A stretch of 64,000 nt of DNA, from positions 744,001-808,000 of the forward strand of contig NZ_FODR01000001.1 of the NCBI RefSeq assembly GCF_900110415.1, given 5' to 3'. Position numbers and translations under genes: made by a program. Below, in pieces: positions 1 to 10,080 of the stretch. The DNA is from Mucilaginibacter sp. OK283 (GTDB lineage: Bacteria; Bacteroidota; Bacteroidia; Sphingobacteriales; Sphingobacteriaceae). Numbering within the stretch: the stretch's first letter is position 1; each line of letters starts with the position of its first letter. Under the pieces are notes generated by a model. The model saw nothing but the letters and a program-made list of their open reading frames with translations. It was not told the origin of the DNA and made no database searches.

Positions 1-198
1 TCATTACTTATTGCAATCCCCGTGGCTTATTATTTTATGAACGGCTGGCTTCATCAATACCAGTACAGGTCGCCAATAACCTGGTGGATATTTGCATTAT
101 CGGGTACCGGGGCTATTGCCATTACATTAATTACAGTAAGTTTCCAGGCCATCAAAGCAGCACTGATGAACCCGGTTAAAAGCCTGAGATCTGAATAG
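1..198 (+). CDS. FtsX-like ABC transporter permease, C-terminal fragment (cut by window start)
   Basis: The window opens inside an open frame that runs to a TAG at 196-198. Its 65 residues contain a hydrophobic segment beginning SLLIAIPVAYYFMNGW, an aromatic WWIF helix, and the ending AIKAALMNPVKSLRSE. That ending is the same as in the two complete permeases downstream, so this is the last transmembrane region of a third paralogue in the same orientation. The family (MacB_PCD plus FtsX domains) forms inner-membrane permeases that work with a separate ATPase, often moving lipids, peptides or lipoproteins; no ATPase is visible here. The N-terminal part lies outside the window. Confidence 0.9.
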   Translation, partial: SLLIAIPVAYYFMNGWLHQYQYRSPITWWIFALSGTGAIAITLITVSFQAIKAALMNPVKSLRSE

Positions 199-261
199 TC
201 GTTAGTCATTGAAAAAAGGTTAAAATTAAAAACGTATTACGTATAACTTAAAACGTACCAC

Positions 262-2655
262 ATGTTCAAGAATTATATCAAAATCGCGTGGCGAAATCTT
301 ATTAAAAATAAGGCGCACACTTTTATAAATGTTACCGGCTTATCGGTTGGTATGGCTGTAGCTGTGCTGATAGGCCTTTGGATCTGGAACGAGCTATCAT
401 ACGATAAGTATCATGATAACTACGACCGAATTGTGCGGGTAATGCAGCACCAAACCTTTAACGGCGAAGTTGGGACGCAAAACTCTATTCCCCTGCCACT
501 GGGTTATAAGTTAAGGGATGAATATAAAAGCGACTTTAAATATGTGGTATTATCTACCTGGAATTTTAAGCATATAATTGCATCGGGCGAAAAAAAATTA
601 TCCTACGCGGGCTCCTATATGCAGGCCGAAGCACCTGATCTGCTTACCCTTAAAATGCTGAAGGGGACACGTTCGGCATTAAAAGATCAATCGTCTATCA
701 TACTTTCGGCATCATTGGCAAAAGCCATTTTTGGTAATGCCGACCCTATGTTTAAGTCTATAAAAATAGATAATAAATGGAACGTAAAGGTGACAGGGGT
801 GTATGAGGATTTGCCCCATAATACCAGCTTTAAAGAACTTGGCTTTATTGCACCGTGGGACTTGTTTATGACAACGCAGCCTTACCTGAAACAGGCGCGC
901 ACAACCTGGGGCAATAACTCCTGGCAATTGTTTGCCCAACTACAACCCAATGCCGATCCGGACAAGGTATCTGCCAAAGTAAAAAACCTAAAAATGGAGG
1001 GGTTAAAGCTTAATAACGACAAAATTGGCTTAACCTTTAAGGCCGCTATTTTTCTACATCCCATGAGTAAATGGCACTTGTATTCGGAGTTTAAAAATGG
1101 CATCAATACGGGCGGCGATATTAAATTTGTTTGGATGTTTGGCCTTATCGGCGTGTTTGTATTGCTACTGGCTTGTATTAATTTCATGAACCTGAGCACC
1201 GCCCGCAGCGAGAAACGGGCCAAGGAAGTGGGCATCCGTAAAACAGTTGGTTCGCTACGTAGCCAGCTCATTGGGCAGTTTTTTATGGAATCGATGCTGA
1301 TAACCATTTTCGCCTTCTTCCTGTCGTTAGTTTTGGTGCAGCTGATATTACCGTGGTTTAACCAGGTTGCCGATAAAACCGTTACTATACTATGGTTTAA
1401 TCCCCTGTTCTGGATTATGGGTATTGGCTTTAGTATTTTTACGGGTATCATAGCAGGCAGCTATCCGGCGTTTTACCTATCGTCATTCCAGCCTGTAAAA
1501 GTGCTAAAGGGCACCTTCAAGGCGGGCCGCTTTGCTGCCCTGCCGCGTAAAATATTGGTAGTATTACAGTTCACTGTTTCAGTTACCCTCATTATCGGTA
1601 CCATCATTGTTTTCAGGCAGGTGCAGTATACCAAGAACCGGCCGGTAGGCTATGATCGTACCGGGCTGATCCAGGTTGATATGCGTACCGACGAGATCCA
1701 TAATCATTTCGATGCGGTACGAAACGACCTAATCCAGTCGGGCGCTATCGTTGACATGTCTGAATCTGACAGCCCGTTAACTGATATATACTCTGACAAC
1801 AGCGGCTTTAAATGGCGCGATAAAGACCCAACTCTTCAGGATGATTTTGGTACGATATCCATAAGCGCAGAATTTGGCAAAACAGCTCAGTGGAAAGTAT
1901 TGGATGGCCGCGATTTTGACAAAAACAACTTAGCCGATTCATCAGCCATGGTGGTAAACGAGGCTGCGGTTAAATTTATGCATTTGAAAAACCCGGTAGG
2001 CGAAACACTGGAATGGTATAAAAAATTCCAGATCATTGGTGTAGTAAAGGATATGGTGATGTCATCGCCTTACGAGCCAATACAGCCAACCGTTTTCTAT
2101 CTTACAAAAAACAGCGGCGGCCTCATTAATATCCGCATTAACCCTAAAGTGAGCCCGCATGAAACCCTTGGTAAAATCGAGGCCGCCTGGAAACAATATG
2201 CCCCCGGCAGCCCCTTTGAATACAAATTCACCGACGAAGAGTACGCCCAAAAATTTGCCAACGAAGAACGTGTAGGTAAACTGGCCGGTTTCTTTACCCT
2301 GCTGGCCATCTTTATCAGTTGTATGGGGTTGTTCGGTATGGCATCTTTTATGGCCGAGCAGCGCACCAAAGAAATTGGCGTACGCAAGGTATTAGGGGCA
2401 TCAGTATTTGGCCTGTGGCGCTTAATGTCGATAGATTTTGTGGTGCTGGTTTCAATATCCCTGCTGATATCTATCCCTACGGCATACTACTTTATGCACG
2501 GCTGGCTACAGGATTATAAATACCGAGCCGAGCTTTCCTGGTGGATATTTGGCGCAACAGCATTAGGATCAATCATGATTACCCTGCTTACCGTAAGCTA
2601 TCAAAGCATTAAGGCCGCGCTGATGAACCCGGTGAAAAGCCTTCGGTCGGAATAG
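262..2655 (+). CDS. FtsX/MacB-like ABC transporter permease
   Basis: A 797-residue inner-membrane permease. A first membrane helix (about residues 17-43) follows the IAWRNLIKNKAHT start that is typical of Bacteroidota MacB_PCD proteins. A periplasmic region precedes a first FtsX domain (helices from about residue 287, cytoplasmic loop RAKEVGIRKTVGS), a second periplasmic region, and a second FtsX domain with the loop RTKEIGVRKVLGAS near residues 697-711. The repeated E-x-GIRK/GVRK loops are the coupling-helix regions of this family. Length is normal for the family. The substrate is unknown. It sits between two close paralogues in the same orientation, so it probably arose by tandem duplication. 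Confidence 0.95.
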   Translation: MFKNYIKIAWRNLIKNKAHTFINVTGLSVGMAVAVLIGLWIWNELSYDKYHDNYDRIVRVMQHQTFNGEVGTQNSIPLPLGYKLRDEYKSDFKYVVLSTWNFKHIIASGEKKLSYAGSYMQAEAPDLLTLKMLKGTRSALKDQSSIILSASLAKAIFGNADPMFKSIKIDNKWNVKVTGVYEDLPHNTSFKELGFIAPWDLFMTTQPYLKQARTTWGNNSWQLFAQLQPNADPDKVSAKVKNLKMEGLKLNNDKIGLTFKAAIFLHPMSKWHLYSEFKNGINTGGDIKFVWMFGLIGVFVLLLACINFMNLSTARSEKRAKEVGIRKTVGSLRSQLIGQFFMESMLITIFAFFLSLVLVQLILPWFNQVADKTVTILWFNPLFWIMGIGFSIFTGIIAGSYPAFYLSSFQPVKVLKGTFKAGRFAALPRKILVVLQFTVSVTLIIGTIIVFRQVQYTKNRPVGYDRTGLIQVDMRTDEIHNHFDAVRNDLIQSGAIVDMSESDSPLTDIYSDNSGFKWRDKDPTLQDDFGTISISAEFGKTAQWKVLDGRDFDKNNLADSSAMVVNEAAVKFMHLKNPVGETLEWYKKFQIIGVVKDMVMSSPYEPIQPTVFYLTKNSGGLINIRINPKVSPHETLGKIEAAWKQYAPGSPFEYKFTDEEYAQKFANEERVGKLAGFFTLLAIFISCMGLFGMASFMAEQRTKEIGVRKVLGASVFGLWRLMSIDFVVLVSISLLISIPTAYYFMHGWLQDYKYRAELSWWIFGATALGSIMITLLTVSYQSIKAALMNPVKSLRSE

Positions 2656-2749
2656 AGGCAAGACGGAATTAGTCATTGGTCATTTCGCTACGCTGTCGTT
2701 GGTCATTAGTAAAATAAAAACGTATCACGTACAACTTAAAACATACAAC

Positions 2750-5137
2750 ATGTTCAAGAATTATATCAAAATCGCCTGGCGAAACCTTACGCGTAACAGG
2801 GCGCATACTTTTATTAATATAACCGGCCTATCGGTTGGTATGGCAGTGGCTATGCTTATTGGCTTGTGGATATGGGACGAGCTGTCATACGACAAGTACT
2901 TTAAAAACTATGACCGCCTGGTACAGGTTATGCAGCACCAAACCTTTAATGGCAGTGTAGGCACACAATCGGATATACCTATGCCGTTGGGTTATAAACT
3001 GCGGGATGACTATCAGAATGATTTTAAGTATGTGGTACTATCTACCTGGACATACGCACACATCATAGCATTCGGTGATAAAAAACTAACCCAACAGGGA
3101 AATTATATGCAGGCCGAAGCACCCGACCTGTTCAGTTTAAAAATGATTAAAGGCACACGATCCGGTTTAAAGGATCCATCGTCTATCATTCTATCTGCAT
3201 CACTGGCTAAAGCACTTTTTGGTGACACAGATCCCATGTTTAAAGCCTTAAAGATCGACAATAAATGGAACGTTAAGGTTACCGGCGTTTACGAAGATCT
3301 TCCGCATAATAACAGCTTAGCTGAAGTGGCATTTATTGCACCGTGGGATTTATACATGACTACTCATGTAAAAACAAACATTACACAATGGGGTAATAAT
3401 TCATGGCAGCTATTTGCACAGCTAAGTCCCAATGCAGATATAAACAAGGTATCGGCCAGGATAAAAGATTTGAAACTAAATGCTTTTACCGCTGAGGGCA
3501 ATAAGCTGGGTTTATCTTTTAAGCCAACAGTGTTTTTGCACCCGATAAGCAAATGGCATTTATATTCGGAATTTAAAAATGGTATTAATACCGGGGGGGC
3601 TATACAATTTGTATGGATGTTTGGCATTATTGGCATATTTGTATTATTGCTGGCTTGTATCAATTTCATGAACCTAAGCACGGCCCGGTCAGAAAAACGG
3701 GCCAAAGAAGTGGGTATACGTAAAACGGTAGGATCGCTGCGAGGCCAGCTTATTGGTCAGTTTTTGGTAGAGTCGGTACTGATCTCGGCATTTGCCTTCC
3801 TGTTTTCCATAGTTCTTGTGCAACTCATTTTGCCCTGGTTTAACCAGGTAGCCAATAAAACCATGCAGGTATTATGGGCCAACCCGATGTTTTGGATACT
3901 GGGAATTGGTTTTAGCCTCATAACAGGGCTCATAGCTGGTAGCTTTCCTGCTTTTTACCTGTCATCATTTAAGCCGGTGAAAGTTTTAAAAGGAACATTT
4001 AAAGCCGGGCGAATGGCTGCAATACCCCGTAAAGTACTGGTGGTTTTACAGTTTACGGTTTCCGTTACTTTAATCATAGGTACTATTATTGTTTTCAGAC
4101 AGGTGCAATTCACCAAGAACAGGCCAATAGGTTATGATCGTACCGGTCTTATACAGATAGAAATGAAAACGGATGCTATTCATCAGCACTTTACGGCAGT
4201 AAGGAATGACCTGCTGCAGTCTGGAGCAATAGTTGAAATGGCCGAGTCTGATAGTCCGTTAACTGGGGTATATTCTAATAATAGTGGCCTTACCTGGAGA
4301 GATAAGGACCCCAATTTACAGGATGATTTTGGCACTATTGCGGTGAGCCCCGAATTTGGGAAAACGGCTGGCTGGAAACTTACCGACGGACGCGATTTTT
4401 CAAGGGATGTTTTAACAGATTCATCGGGGATAGTATTGAACGAAGCCGCCGTGAAGTTTATGAACTTTAAACACCCGGTTGGCGAAACCATTAAATGGTA
4501 CAAAACTTTTAAAGTTATAGGCGTAGTGAAGGATATGGTTATGTCATCACCCTATGAGCCTGTAAAACCAACTATATTTTATATGGTTCCGTATGCTCCC
4601 GGGATAGTTGATATCAGGCTGAACACCGGCAAAAGCGCCAGCGAAGCATTACGTAAAATTGAAGCTGTATTTAAACAGTATGACCCGGCCAGCCCTTTCG
4701 ATTATAAATTCACAGATGATCAATATGCTCAAAAGTTTGCCAACGAGGAGCGGATAGGTAAACTGGCAGGTTTCTTCACTATATTGGCCATCTTCATTAG
4801 TTGTATGGGCCTGTTTGGCATGGCATCATTTATGGCCGAGCAGCGCACCAAGGAAATTGGAGTACGCAAGGTATTGGGCGCCTCAGTACTTGGCCTGTGG
4901 CGCTTAATGTCGATAGATTTTGTAGTGCTGGTTGTTATATCATTACTCATAGCTATACCAACCGCTTATTACTTTATGCAAGGCTGGATAAAGGATTATA
5001 AGTACCACGCCGAACTATCCTGGTGGATTTTTGGGGCAACAGCTATTGGCTCTATCATAATCACCCTACTTACGGTAAGCTATCAAAGTATTAAGGCTGC
5101 GTTGATGAACCCTGTAAAGAGTTTGAGAAGCGAATAA
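2750..5137 (+). CDS. FtsX/MacB-like ABC transporter permease (tandem paralogue)
   Basis: A 795-residue permease that is near-collinear with the preceding one: same MFKNYIKIAWRNL start, same EVGIRKTVGS and EIGVRKVLGAS loops, same NPVKSLRSE end. I start it at the ATG at 2750, which matches the start of the paralogue. An in-frame ATG at 2699 would add 17 residues that read like noncoding leader; the paralogue has a comparable leader (AAAACGTA...) upstream of its start. The stop codon overlaps the next ATG (TAATG), suggesting translational coupling with the esterase gene. Substrate and partner ATPase cannot be seen. Confidence 0.94.
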   Translation: MFKNYIKIAWRNLTRNRAHTFINITGLSVGMAVAMLIGLWIWDELSYDKYFKNYDRLVQVMQHQTFNGSVGTQSDIPMPLGYKLRDDYQNDFKYVVLSTWTYAHIIAFGDKKLTQQGNYMQAEAPDLFSLKMIKGTRSGLKDPSSIILSASLAKALFGDTDPMFKALKIDNKWNVKVTGVYEDLPHNNSLAEVAFIAPWDLYMTTHVKTNITQWGNNSWQLFAQLSPNADINKVSARIKDLKLNAFTAEGNKLGLSFKPTVFLHPISKWHLYSEFKNGINTGGAIQFVWMFGIIGIFVLLLACINFMNLSTARSEKRAKEVGIRKTVGSLRGQLIGQFLVESVLISAFAFLFSIVLVQLILPWFNQVANKTMQVLWANPMFWILGIGFSLITGLIAGSFPAFYLSSFKPVKVLKGTFKAGRMAAIPRKVLVVLQFTVSVTLIIGTIIVFRQVQFTKNRPIGYDRTGLIQIEMKTDAIHQHFTAVRNDLLQSGAIVEMAESDSPLTGVYSNNSGLTWRDKDPNLQDDFGTIAVSPEFGKTAGWKLTDGRDFSRDVLTDSSGIVLNEAAVKFMNFKHPVGETIKWYKTFKVIGVVKDMVMSSPYEPVKPTIFYMVPYAPGIVDIRLNTGKSASEALRKIEAVFKQYDPASPFDYKFTDDQYAQKFANEERIGKLAGFFTILAIFISCMGLFGMASFMAEQRTKEIGVRKVLGASVLGLWRLMSIDFVVLVVISLLIAIPTAYYFMQGWIKDYKYHAELSWWIFGATAIGSIIITLLTVSYQSIKAALMNPVKSLRSE

Positions 5138-6678
5138 TGGATATTAAAATGAAGAAAACGTTCCGCTTATTTTTAATTGTGCTAATAATCATCAGCGGCC
5201 TGGTTACGCTGGTTAAGGCGCAGGATACTGTGCTTAGAGTACCCGAAAGAAGTAAACTCGACTCCTTGAATTCGGCCGTATTAAACCAAAAAAGACTAAT
5301 ACAGGTATTTACTCCCGCAAATTATAAACCAGGGAGCACTGATAAATATGATGTGCTTTACGTGCTTGATGGCGGCAACTGGAACACCGGTCTCATTAAA
5401 CAGGTACAGCGCTTTGTAGAAGGCGAAGCCTATATGCCGCCAACGATAATTGTGAGCGTTTTAGGTATTGACAGGAATAAAGATCTTACACCAACTCATT
5501 TAGAAGGTTGGAAAACATCCGGCGGGGCCGATAAATTCCTTAGTTTCATTAAAACCGAGCTGATTCCTTATGTTAATAAAACGTATCCATCCAACGGCGA
5601 TAATACGCTTTGGGGGCACTCATTGGGCGGTTTATTCGTGATTTACGCGATGCTAAATGAACCCAAAACGTTTAAATCGTATATAGCTGTCGACCCCAGC
5701 CTTTGGTGGGATAATTGCTATCTGCCCAAAATAGCTGGCAGTAAACTGCCCGCTTTAGCGGGTTCAAATACCACAATTTTCATAAGCGGCCGGGAGGGGC
5801 GTGATGGCAAATCAATGAGGATTGATACCATGGATCTCGTACTCAAAAAAGCCGCCCCGCAGGGTTTAAACTGGAAGATAGTTACCTATCCTGACGAAAC
5901 CCATAGCTCGGTAAGACTCAAAACCACATACGACGGGTTGAAATTTACCTACGCCGGTTATACAGGGGCGTTGGAATTTCACCCGATGAATGGTATAATT
6001 TTAAAGGACAAGCCTATTAAGTTATGGTACTTTAACGACACCACAAAGGTGCGCTACACAGTTGACGGAACAGAGCCCACAATTTCATCGGCAAAAGCAC
6101 AACCCGAAATTACGTTAAGCGAGCCTGCCACTGTAACGTATAAACGGTTCACCAACCGAGACCGCTATGATAAAACCGTAAGCGGCAATTTTACCACTGA
6201 AAAAGAACTACACCCGATGGGCCTGCAAAAAAACACAAAACCGGGTGGCTTTAACTATATATATTATGAAGGCTCATGGGATAAATGGCCGGACGTTAAA
6301 AGTTTAAAGCCCGCAAAAACAGGGATAACCACCAGCGATTTTGATGCAGATAACCTACCACGCAAAAACAATTTCGCCCTGGTTATTGACGGGTTGCTGG
6401 AAACAAAGGAAGATGGTTATTATATATTTATTTTAGATGCCGATAAAGATTCAAAGTTATATATAGGCAATAAGCTTCTGATACAATGGGAGGGCGACTA
6501 CAGGCGCCATACATACTCATACATTTTACCGCTAAAAAAGGGATTTTATCCGCTCCGGTTGGAGTATCTTCACAAGAATGAGGACTTTAAACTCAAGTTG
6601 AGTTATCTCACGCCCGGCACCATCAGTGGCAAAAACCCTGTCCCCATTCCCTTAAACTTGCAATATAGCCGTAATTAG
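5137..6678 (+). CDS. Secreted alpha/beta-hydrolase (Fes/IroE-like esterase) with PA14 domain
   Basis: A 513-residue predicted secreted enzyme. The N-terminus (MKKTFRLFLIVLIIISG, from the second ATG at 5149) is a signal peptide ending near VKAQD. The first ~280 residues match the putative esterase family: nucleophile elbow GHSLGG with Ser162, DPSLWWDN, and a late DETHSS with His256, which together form a likely Ser-Asp-His triad. Then comes a small beta region with VRYTVDGTEPT, like the chitobiase C-terminal fold, and from about residue 370 a PA14-like beta-barrel (EDGYYIFILDADKDSKLYI). PA14 domains commonly bind carbohydrate, so a glycan-directed ester hydrolase is a reasonable inference. The start overlaps the permease stop. 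The ATG at 5149 is an equally good start. Confidence 0.88.
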   Translation: MDIKMKKTFRLFLIVLIIISGLVTLVKAQDTVLRVPERSKLDSLNSAVLNQKRLIQVFTPANYKPGSTDKYDVLYVLDGGNWNTGLIKQVQRFVEGEAYMPPTIIVSVLGIDRNKDLTPTHLEGWKTSGGADKFLSFIKTELIPYVNKTYPSNGDNTLWGHSLGGLFVIYAMLNEPKTFKSYIAVDPSLWWDNCYLPKIAGSKLPALAGSNTTIFISGREGRDGKSMRIDTMDLVLKKAAPQGLNWKIVTYPDETHSSVRLKTTYDGLKFTYAGYTGALEFHPMNGIILKDKPIKLWYFNDTTKVRYTVDGTEPTISSAKAQPEITLSEPATVTYKRFTNRDRYDKTVSGNFTTEKELHPMGLQKNTKPGGFNYIYYEGSWDKWPDVKSLKPAKTGITTSDFDADNLPRKNNFALVIDGLLETKEDGYYIFILDADKDSKLYIGNKLLIQWEGDYRRHTYSYILPLKKGFYPLRLEYLHKNEDFKLKLSYLTPGTISGKNPVPIPLNLQYSRN

Positions 6679-6690
6679 CCGGCAGCTATC

Positions 6691-6724
6691 AACAAAAGAG
6701 GAGCTGTAAAGCTCCTCTTTTGTT
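6691..6724. terminator. Bidirectional hairpin terminator
   Basis: A perfect 15-bp inverted repeat (arms 6691-6705 and 6710-6724, AACAAAAGAGGAGCT and its complement) with a 4-nt loop. The arms end in A/T-rich tracts on both sides. It lies between the convergent esterase and small-subunit genes, so it can end transcription from both directions. Confidence 0.88.
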
Positions 6725-6739
6725 GTGCATATGTGTTTG

Positions 6740-7378
6740 TTATACGCCAGCTTTTACATCCTGCATATTGTAATGCTTCAATACATCATCGGGTACGCCG
6801 GTCCATTTGTTGGGGTTGTTGCCGGCAAAGCCAATATCATCAATACCCATTTTGGTGGTATAAAAACCAGATGCGGTTAAATCGCGCATGCGGTTAAAAA
6901 AGGCCACGCCCTGGGCCATTTCTGGTTTGGCTTTGGCGGGGTAGGCAATCATATCTACCAGCTCTATCTGCTGGGCATGGCTGCAATCGGTAAATACCTT
7001 GTCAAAACGGTTAAGGCATTGCAAATCTAACCAGCGCAAACCGCCACGCATGGGGGTTTGATGATCGGGCATATCCTTCACAATAAACTCAATAAAATCA
7101 GGCACCTTGGCATCAGATGCGCTGCCAGATTTTTCGTCTTTAGGGATAATAATATCGCCCAAGACAGTGATCGTAGCCATTTCTGCCGCTGTAAAAAATT
7201 TATCGCCATTCAGCTTTTTATCGCGCTCAACCTCAAAAGGCTGGCGACCAGCCTCGGCTCCGGTGGCTGCCGGCGCTGCTTCTTCTGTTTTTGGCGCACC
7301 GGGTTTACAAGCTTCCAGTATTAATCCTGCCGAAAGTGTGGTAAAGCCTAATGCTTTAAGGGAATCACGTCTGTTCAT
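6740..7378 (-). CDS. Gluconate 2-dehydrogenase subunit 3 family protein (Tat lipoprotein)
   Basis: A 212-residue protein that matches the small subunit of membrane-bound GMC-type sugar dehydrogenases. The start MNRRDSLKALGF carries a twin-arginine signal, followed by a hydrophobic stretch and the lipobox LEAC, so it is probably a Tat-exported lipoprotein. The mature part holds the family motif region F-FTAAEMATITVLGDIIIPKD and ends NPNKWTGVPDDVLKHY. It lies 22 bp downstream of the GMC subunit gene on the same strand. The small subunit is thought to carry the flavoprotein through the Tat pathway and help its maturation. The electron acceptor (often a cytochrome c) is not encoded next to it. 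Confidence 0.92.
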   Translation of the reverse strand: MNRRDSLKALGFTTLSAGLILEACKPGAPKTEEAAPAATGAEAGRQPFEVERDKKLNGDKFFTAAEMATITVLGDIIIPKDEKSGSASDAKVPDFIEFIVKDMPDHQTPMRGGLRWLDLQCLNRFDKVFTDCSHAQQIELVDMIAYPAKAKPEMAQGVAFFNRMRDLTASGFYTTKMGIDDIGFAGNNPNKWTGVPDDVLKHYNMQDVKAGV

Positions 7379-7400
7379 AATATTTTGTTGGATTAACTTG

Positions 7401-9137
7401 TTAAACGTTTAGTGCTTTTCGTTGCTGTAATATGTATTCTGCGGTACGCATGCTCATGGCCAGGATTGTCCAGGTAGCATTTTTATCGCCCTGCTGAACA
7501 AACGGTGCGGCATCAACCACAAACAGGTTTTTACAATCATGCGCCTGGCACCATTTGTTTAGGGCCGACTTTTTAGGATCGTTACCCATACGTATGGTTC
7601 CAACTTCGTGAATAATTTTGCCCGGCGCCTCTAAGCCGTAGTTGGTTTCGGGGCCTTGTGGTGGGCCATAAATGGCGCCGCCCATATTGTGCATAATTTC
7701 CTGGAAGGTTTCCTGCATGTGCTTAGCCTGTTTTATCTCTTCATCGGCCCATTTGTAGTGGAAACGCAATACCGGGATACCGTATTTATCAACCACGTTA
7801 GGGTCAATCTCGCAATAGTTATCGTAACGGGCAATAGCAGTACCGCGGCCGGCCATGCCAAACTGTGTACCATAAAAACGGCGGTAATCGTCTTTTAACG
7901 ATGCACCGTAGCCGCCTCCGTCTTTCATTTTACCATCGCGGCCTGGTACGGCACCATTCATATTATGAATACCGCCGCCAAAGCCATATGATGGCATATG
8001 CATACCGCCACCATATTCGATGTGATAACCACGCGGAAAATCAAGTTTTTTATTATCAAGCCACCATGGCGAGTAGATGTGCACACTACCCACCCCATCT
8101 TCATTGTAGCGTTTACGGTCCATCAGCTCGGGCAGGAAACCGCCGGCACTTGAGCCTGTTGAATCATGCAGGTAGTGGCCAACAACACCACTGCTGTTTG
8201 CCAAACCTCCCGGATGCTGGGCCGATTTGGAATTGAGCAGGATACGGGCCGATTCGCCGGCGCTGGCGCCAAGGATAACAGTTTTGGCGTTTACCTGGTA
8301 CTCCTGCAAATCTTCGCGGTTTACGTAGGATACGCCTGTAGCTAATCCTTCGCTATTAGTTATCACCTCGCGCACCATGGCGTTGGTTATCACTTTTAGG
8401 TTGCCCGTTTTTACAGCCGGGATAACCAAACATGACGATGCCGAAAAATCGCCATAAACTTTACAGCTCCGGCCGCACTGACCGCAGAAGAAACATGCAC
8501 CACGATCTTTATTACCAGGCAAAGCTTCCGTTAACACCGAGCCACGGCCAGGGATAATAGTAACACCGGCTTTTTTAGCGCCTTTTACAATGTACAGTTC
8601 ATTAAGCCTTGGCTTTGGCGGGGGCAGGTAAATGCCATCCGGTTCGTTTTCCAGGCCTTCTTTGGTACCGTAAATGCCTATCATGCGGTCAACCTTATCA
8701 TAGTAAGGTTTTACATCATCGTATGTTATTGGCCAGTCATCCGTAAGGCCGTCTTTAGCCTGGAAATCTTTCGGGCCCATACGCAACGATATACGGCCCC
8801 AGTGATTGGTACGACCACCCAGCATACGCGAGCGGAACCAGAAAAACTCAGTTTTGTCTTTAGTGGTGTAAGGTTCGCCATCAATTTGCCAGCCACCAAA
8901 AGCGGCGTCAAAATCACCAAAAGGGCGTGTTGTTCCGGCACCGCGGCGCGGCGACTCCCAGGGCCATTTTAACTGGGCCGAGTCTTTTTGCGGATCGAAG
9001 TAAGCACCGGCTTCCAGCATCAGCACTTTGATGCCGGCATTGGCCAATACGTAACCGGCCATACCGCCACCTGCACCCGAACCAACAATTACTACATCAT
9101 AAGTTTCAGATGATTTTTTAATTTGTAGATCGCTCAT
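7401..9137 (-). CDS. GMC family oxidoreductase (FAD sugar/alcohol dehydrogenase large subunit)
   Basis: A 578-residue flavoprotein. The FAD-binding Rossmann motif GSGAGGG is at residues 19-25, followed by LEAG. The C-terminal GMC domain includes HEVGTIRMG and [21 protein letters not shown], which supply the conserved His/Asn of the active site. A cysteine cluster at C215, C218, C221 and C225 (CX2CX2CX3C) is unusual for plain GMC oxidases but occurs in dehydrogenase versions that relay electrons, suggesting an iron-sulfur cluster. It has no signal peptide of its own, which fits co-export with the Tat subunit encoded just downstream. Probable role: periplasmic oxidation of a sugar, polyol or 3-keto precursor; the substrate is unknown. 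Confidence 0.93.
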   Translation of the reverse strand: MSDLQIKKSSETYDVVIVGSGAGGGMAGYVLANAGIKVLMLEAGAYFDPQKDSAQLKWPWESPRRGAGTTRPFGDFDAAFGGWQIDGEPYTTKDKTEFFWFRSRMLGGRTNHWGRISLRMGPKDFQAKDGLTDDWPITYDDVKPYYDKVDRMIGIYGTKEGLENEPDGIYLPPPKPRLNELYIVKGAKKAGVTIIPGRGSVLTEALPGNKDRGACFFCGQCGRSCKVYGDFSASSCLVIPAVKTGNLKVITNAMVREVITNSEGLATGVSYVNREDLQEYQVNAKTVILGASAGESARILLNSKSAQHPGGLANSSGVVGHYLHDSTGSSAGGFLPELMDRKRYNEDGVGSVHIYSPWWLDNKKLDFPRGYHIEYGGGMHMPSYGFGGGIHNMNGAVPGRDGKMKDGGGYGASLKDDYRRFYGTQFGMAGRGTAIARYDNYCEIDPNVVDKYGIPVLRFHYKWADEEIKQAKHMQETFQEIMHNMGGAIYGPPQGPETNYGLEAPGKIIHEVGTIRMGNDPKKSALNKWCQAHDCKNLFVVDAAPFVQQGDKNATWTILAMSMRTAEYILQQRKALNV

Positions 9138-9262
9138 ATTATCTCAAAAATATCCTTTGTTTTAAAACAGGAAAAATGCACGCCCGGCATGCATTGGTTA
9201 AATTGGATTATTGGTATAAATATATTGAACGCTGCGCGTAGAATACACTCATGTTTAAAGAA

Positions 9263-9925
9263 TTATAGTTGTTTAATCGATATTTTGCGGAAAGACACCA
9301 CATGCCCATGATCCTGCAAAGCGATGTGGCCTTTAGGATATGCAGCAAAATCGGCCCAGGATTTAAATTTGCTGTTGGCAAGCAATGTTTTCCATTCTTC
9401 ACTTCCCATTTGTACATCAACTATTTGGGTACCATTGAGCCAAAAGGTAAGGTGGCCGTCTTTTTTACGCAATTTTACTTTGTTCCACTCACCGGCAGGT
9501 TTTGCAACATCTGCCGATGGTGCTTTCATATCATATAACGAACCTGCAAGGTGGTTGGCTTTTTTATTGTCTTCGGCATCTTTATTATCCAAAACCTGCA
9601 TTTCGATACCGGTTTGATAGGTAGCGCCAAATTTAGGGTCTTCATGTACACCAAAAATAATTCCGCTGTTACCTTCCTTGGTAATGTTCCATTCCAGCGT
9701 TAACTCATAATTTTCGTATTCATCATTGGTAACCAAATCGCCCTGGTCTTCGGCTTTGGGGTCAAGCTGTAAGGCGCCATCAACAACTTTCCACGCTTTG
9801 GTGTCGGTTTTTAAGTAGGTGTGCCAGCCGGCTGTTGTTTTACCGTCAAATAACGATTTGGTTTGCGCCGATGAGGCAAAATGCAGGGCAGAAACAGCCA
9901 TCAGGCTTAGTAAGATCTTTTTCAT
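9263..9925 (-). CDS. DUF1080 (3-keto-disaccharide hydrolase-like) secreted protein
   Basis: A 220-residue protein starting at the ATG at 9923-9925; the longer open frame upstream has no signal peptide and reads as leader. MKKILLSLMAVSALHFASSAQ is a clear signal peptide. The rest is a concanavalin-like beta sandwich of the DUF1080 family: SLFDGKTTAGWH, GALQLDPK, NEGNSGIIFGV, GSLYDM, GEWNKVKL, WLNG, and HIALQDHGHVVSFRKISI at the end. Some members hydrolyse 3-keto-glucosides. It lies next to the GMC dehydrogenase genes on the same strand, which fits a pathway where an oxidised sugar is then cleaved; that link is an inference. Confidence 0.9.
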   Translation of the reverse strand: MKKILLSLMAVSALHFASSAQTKSLFDGKTTAGWHTYLKTDTKAWKVVDGALQLDPKAEDQGDLVTNDEYENYELTLEWNITKEGNSGIIFGVHEDPKFGATYQTGIEMQVLDNKDAEDNKKANHLAGSLYDMKAPSADVAKPAGEWNKVKLRKKDGHLTFWLNGTQIVDVQMGSEEWKTLLANSKFKSWADFAAYPKGHIALQDHGHVVSFRKISIKQL

Positions 9926-10080
9926 CGATAGTATTTTATAATTTAACCGGAGATATAGTACCGTTTGGATGGCTAAATATATCTGCTTTTTGTTAATGCT
10001 AAAACGATTATCGGAAAAATAAATTACAAACAGCTGTGGAAGCTGTGTAAAAATGTGGATAGGTAAAGCGAAGGGCTTAA

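Noticed and set aside
2699..2749. Upstream extension of the second full FtsX gene to the ATG at 2699
   Set aside because: The 17 added residues look like leader sequence, and the paralogue begins at the matching MFKNYIKIAW.
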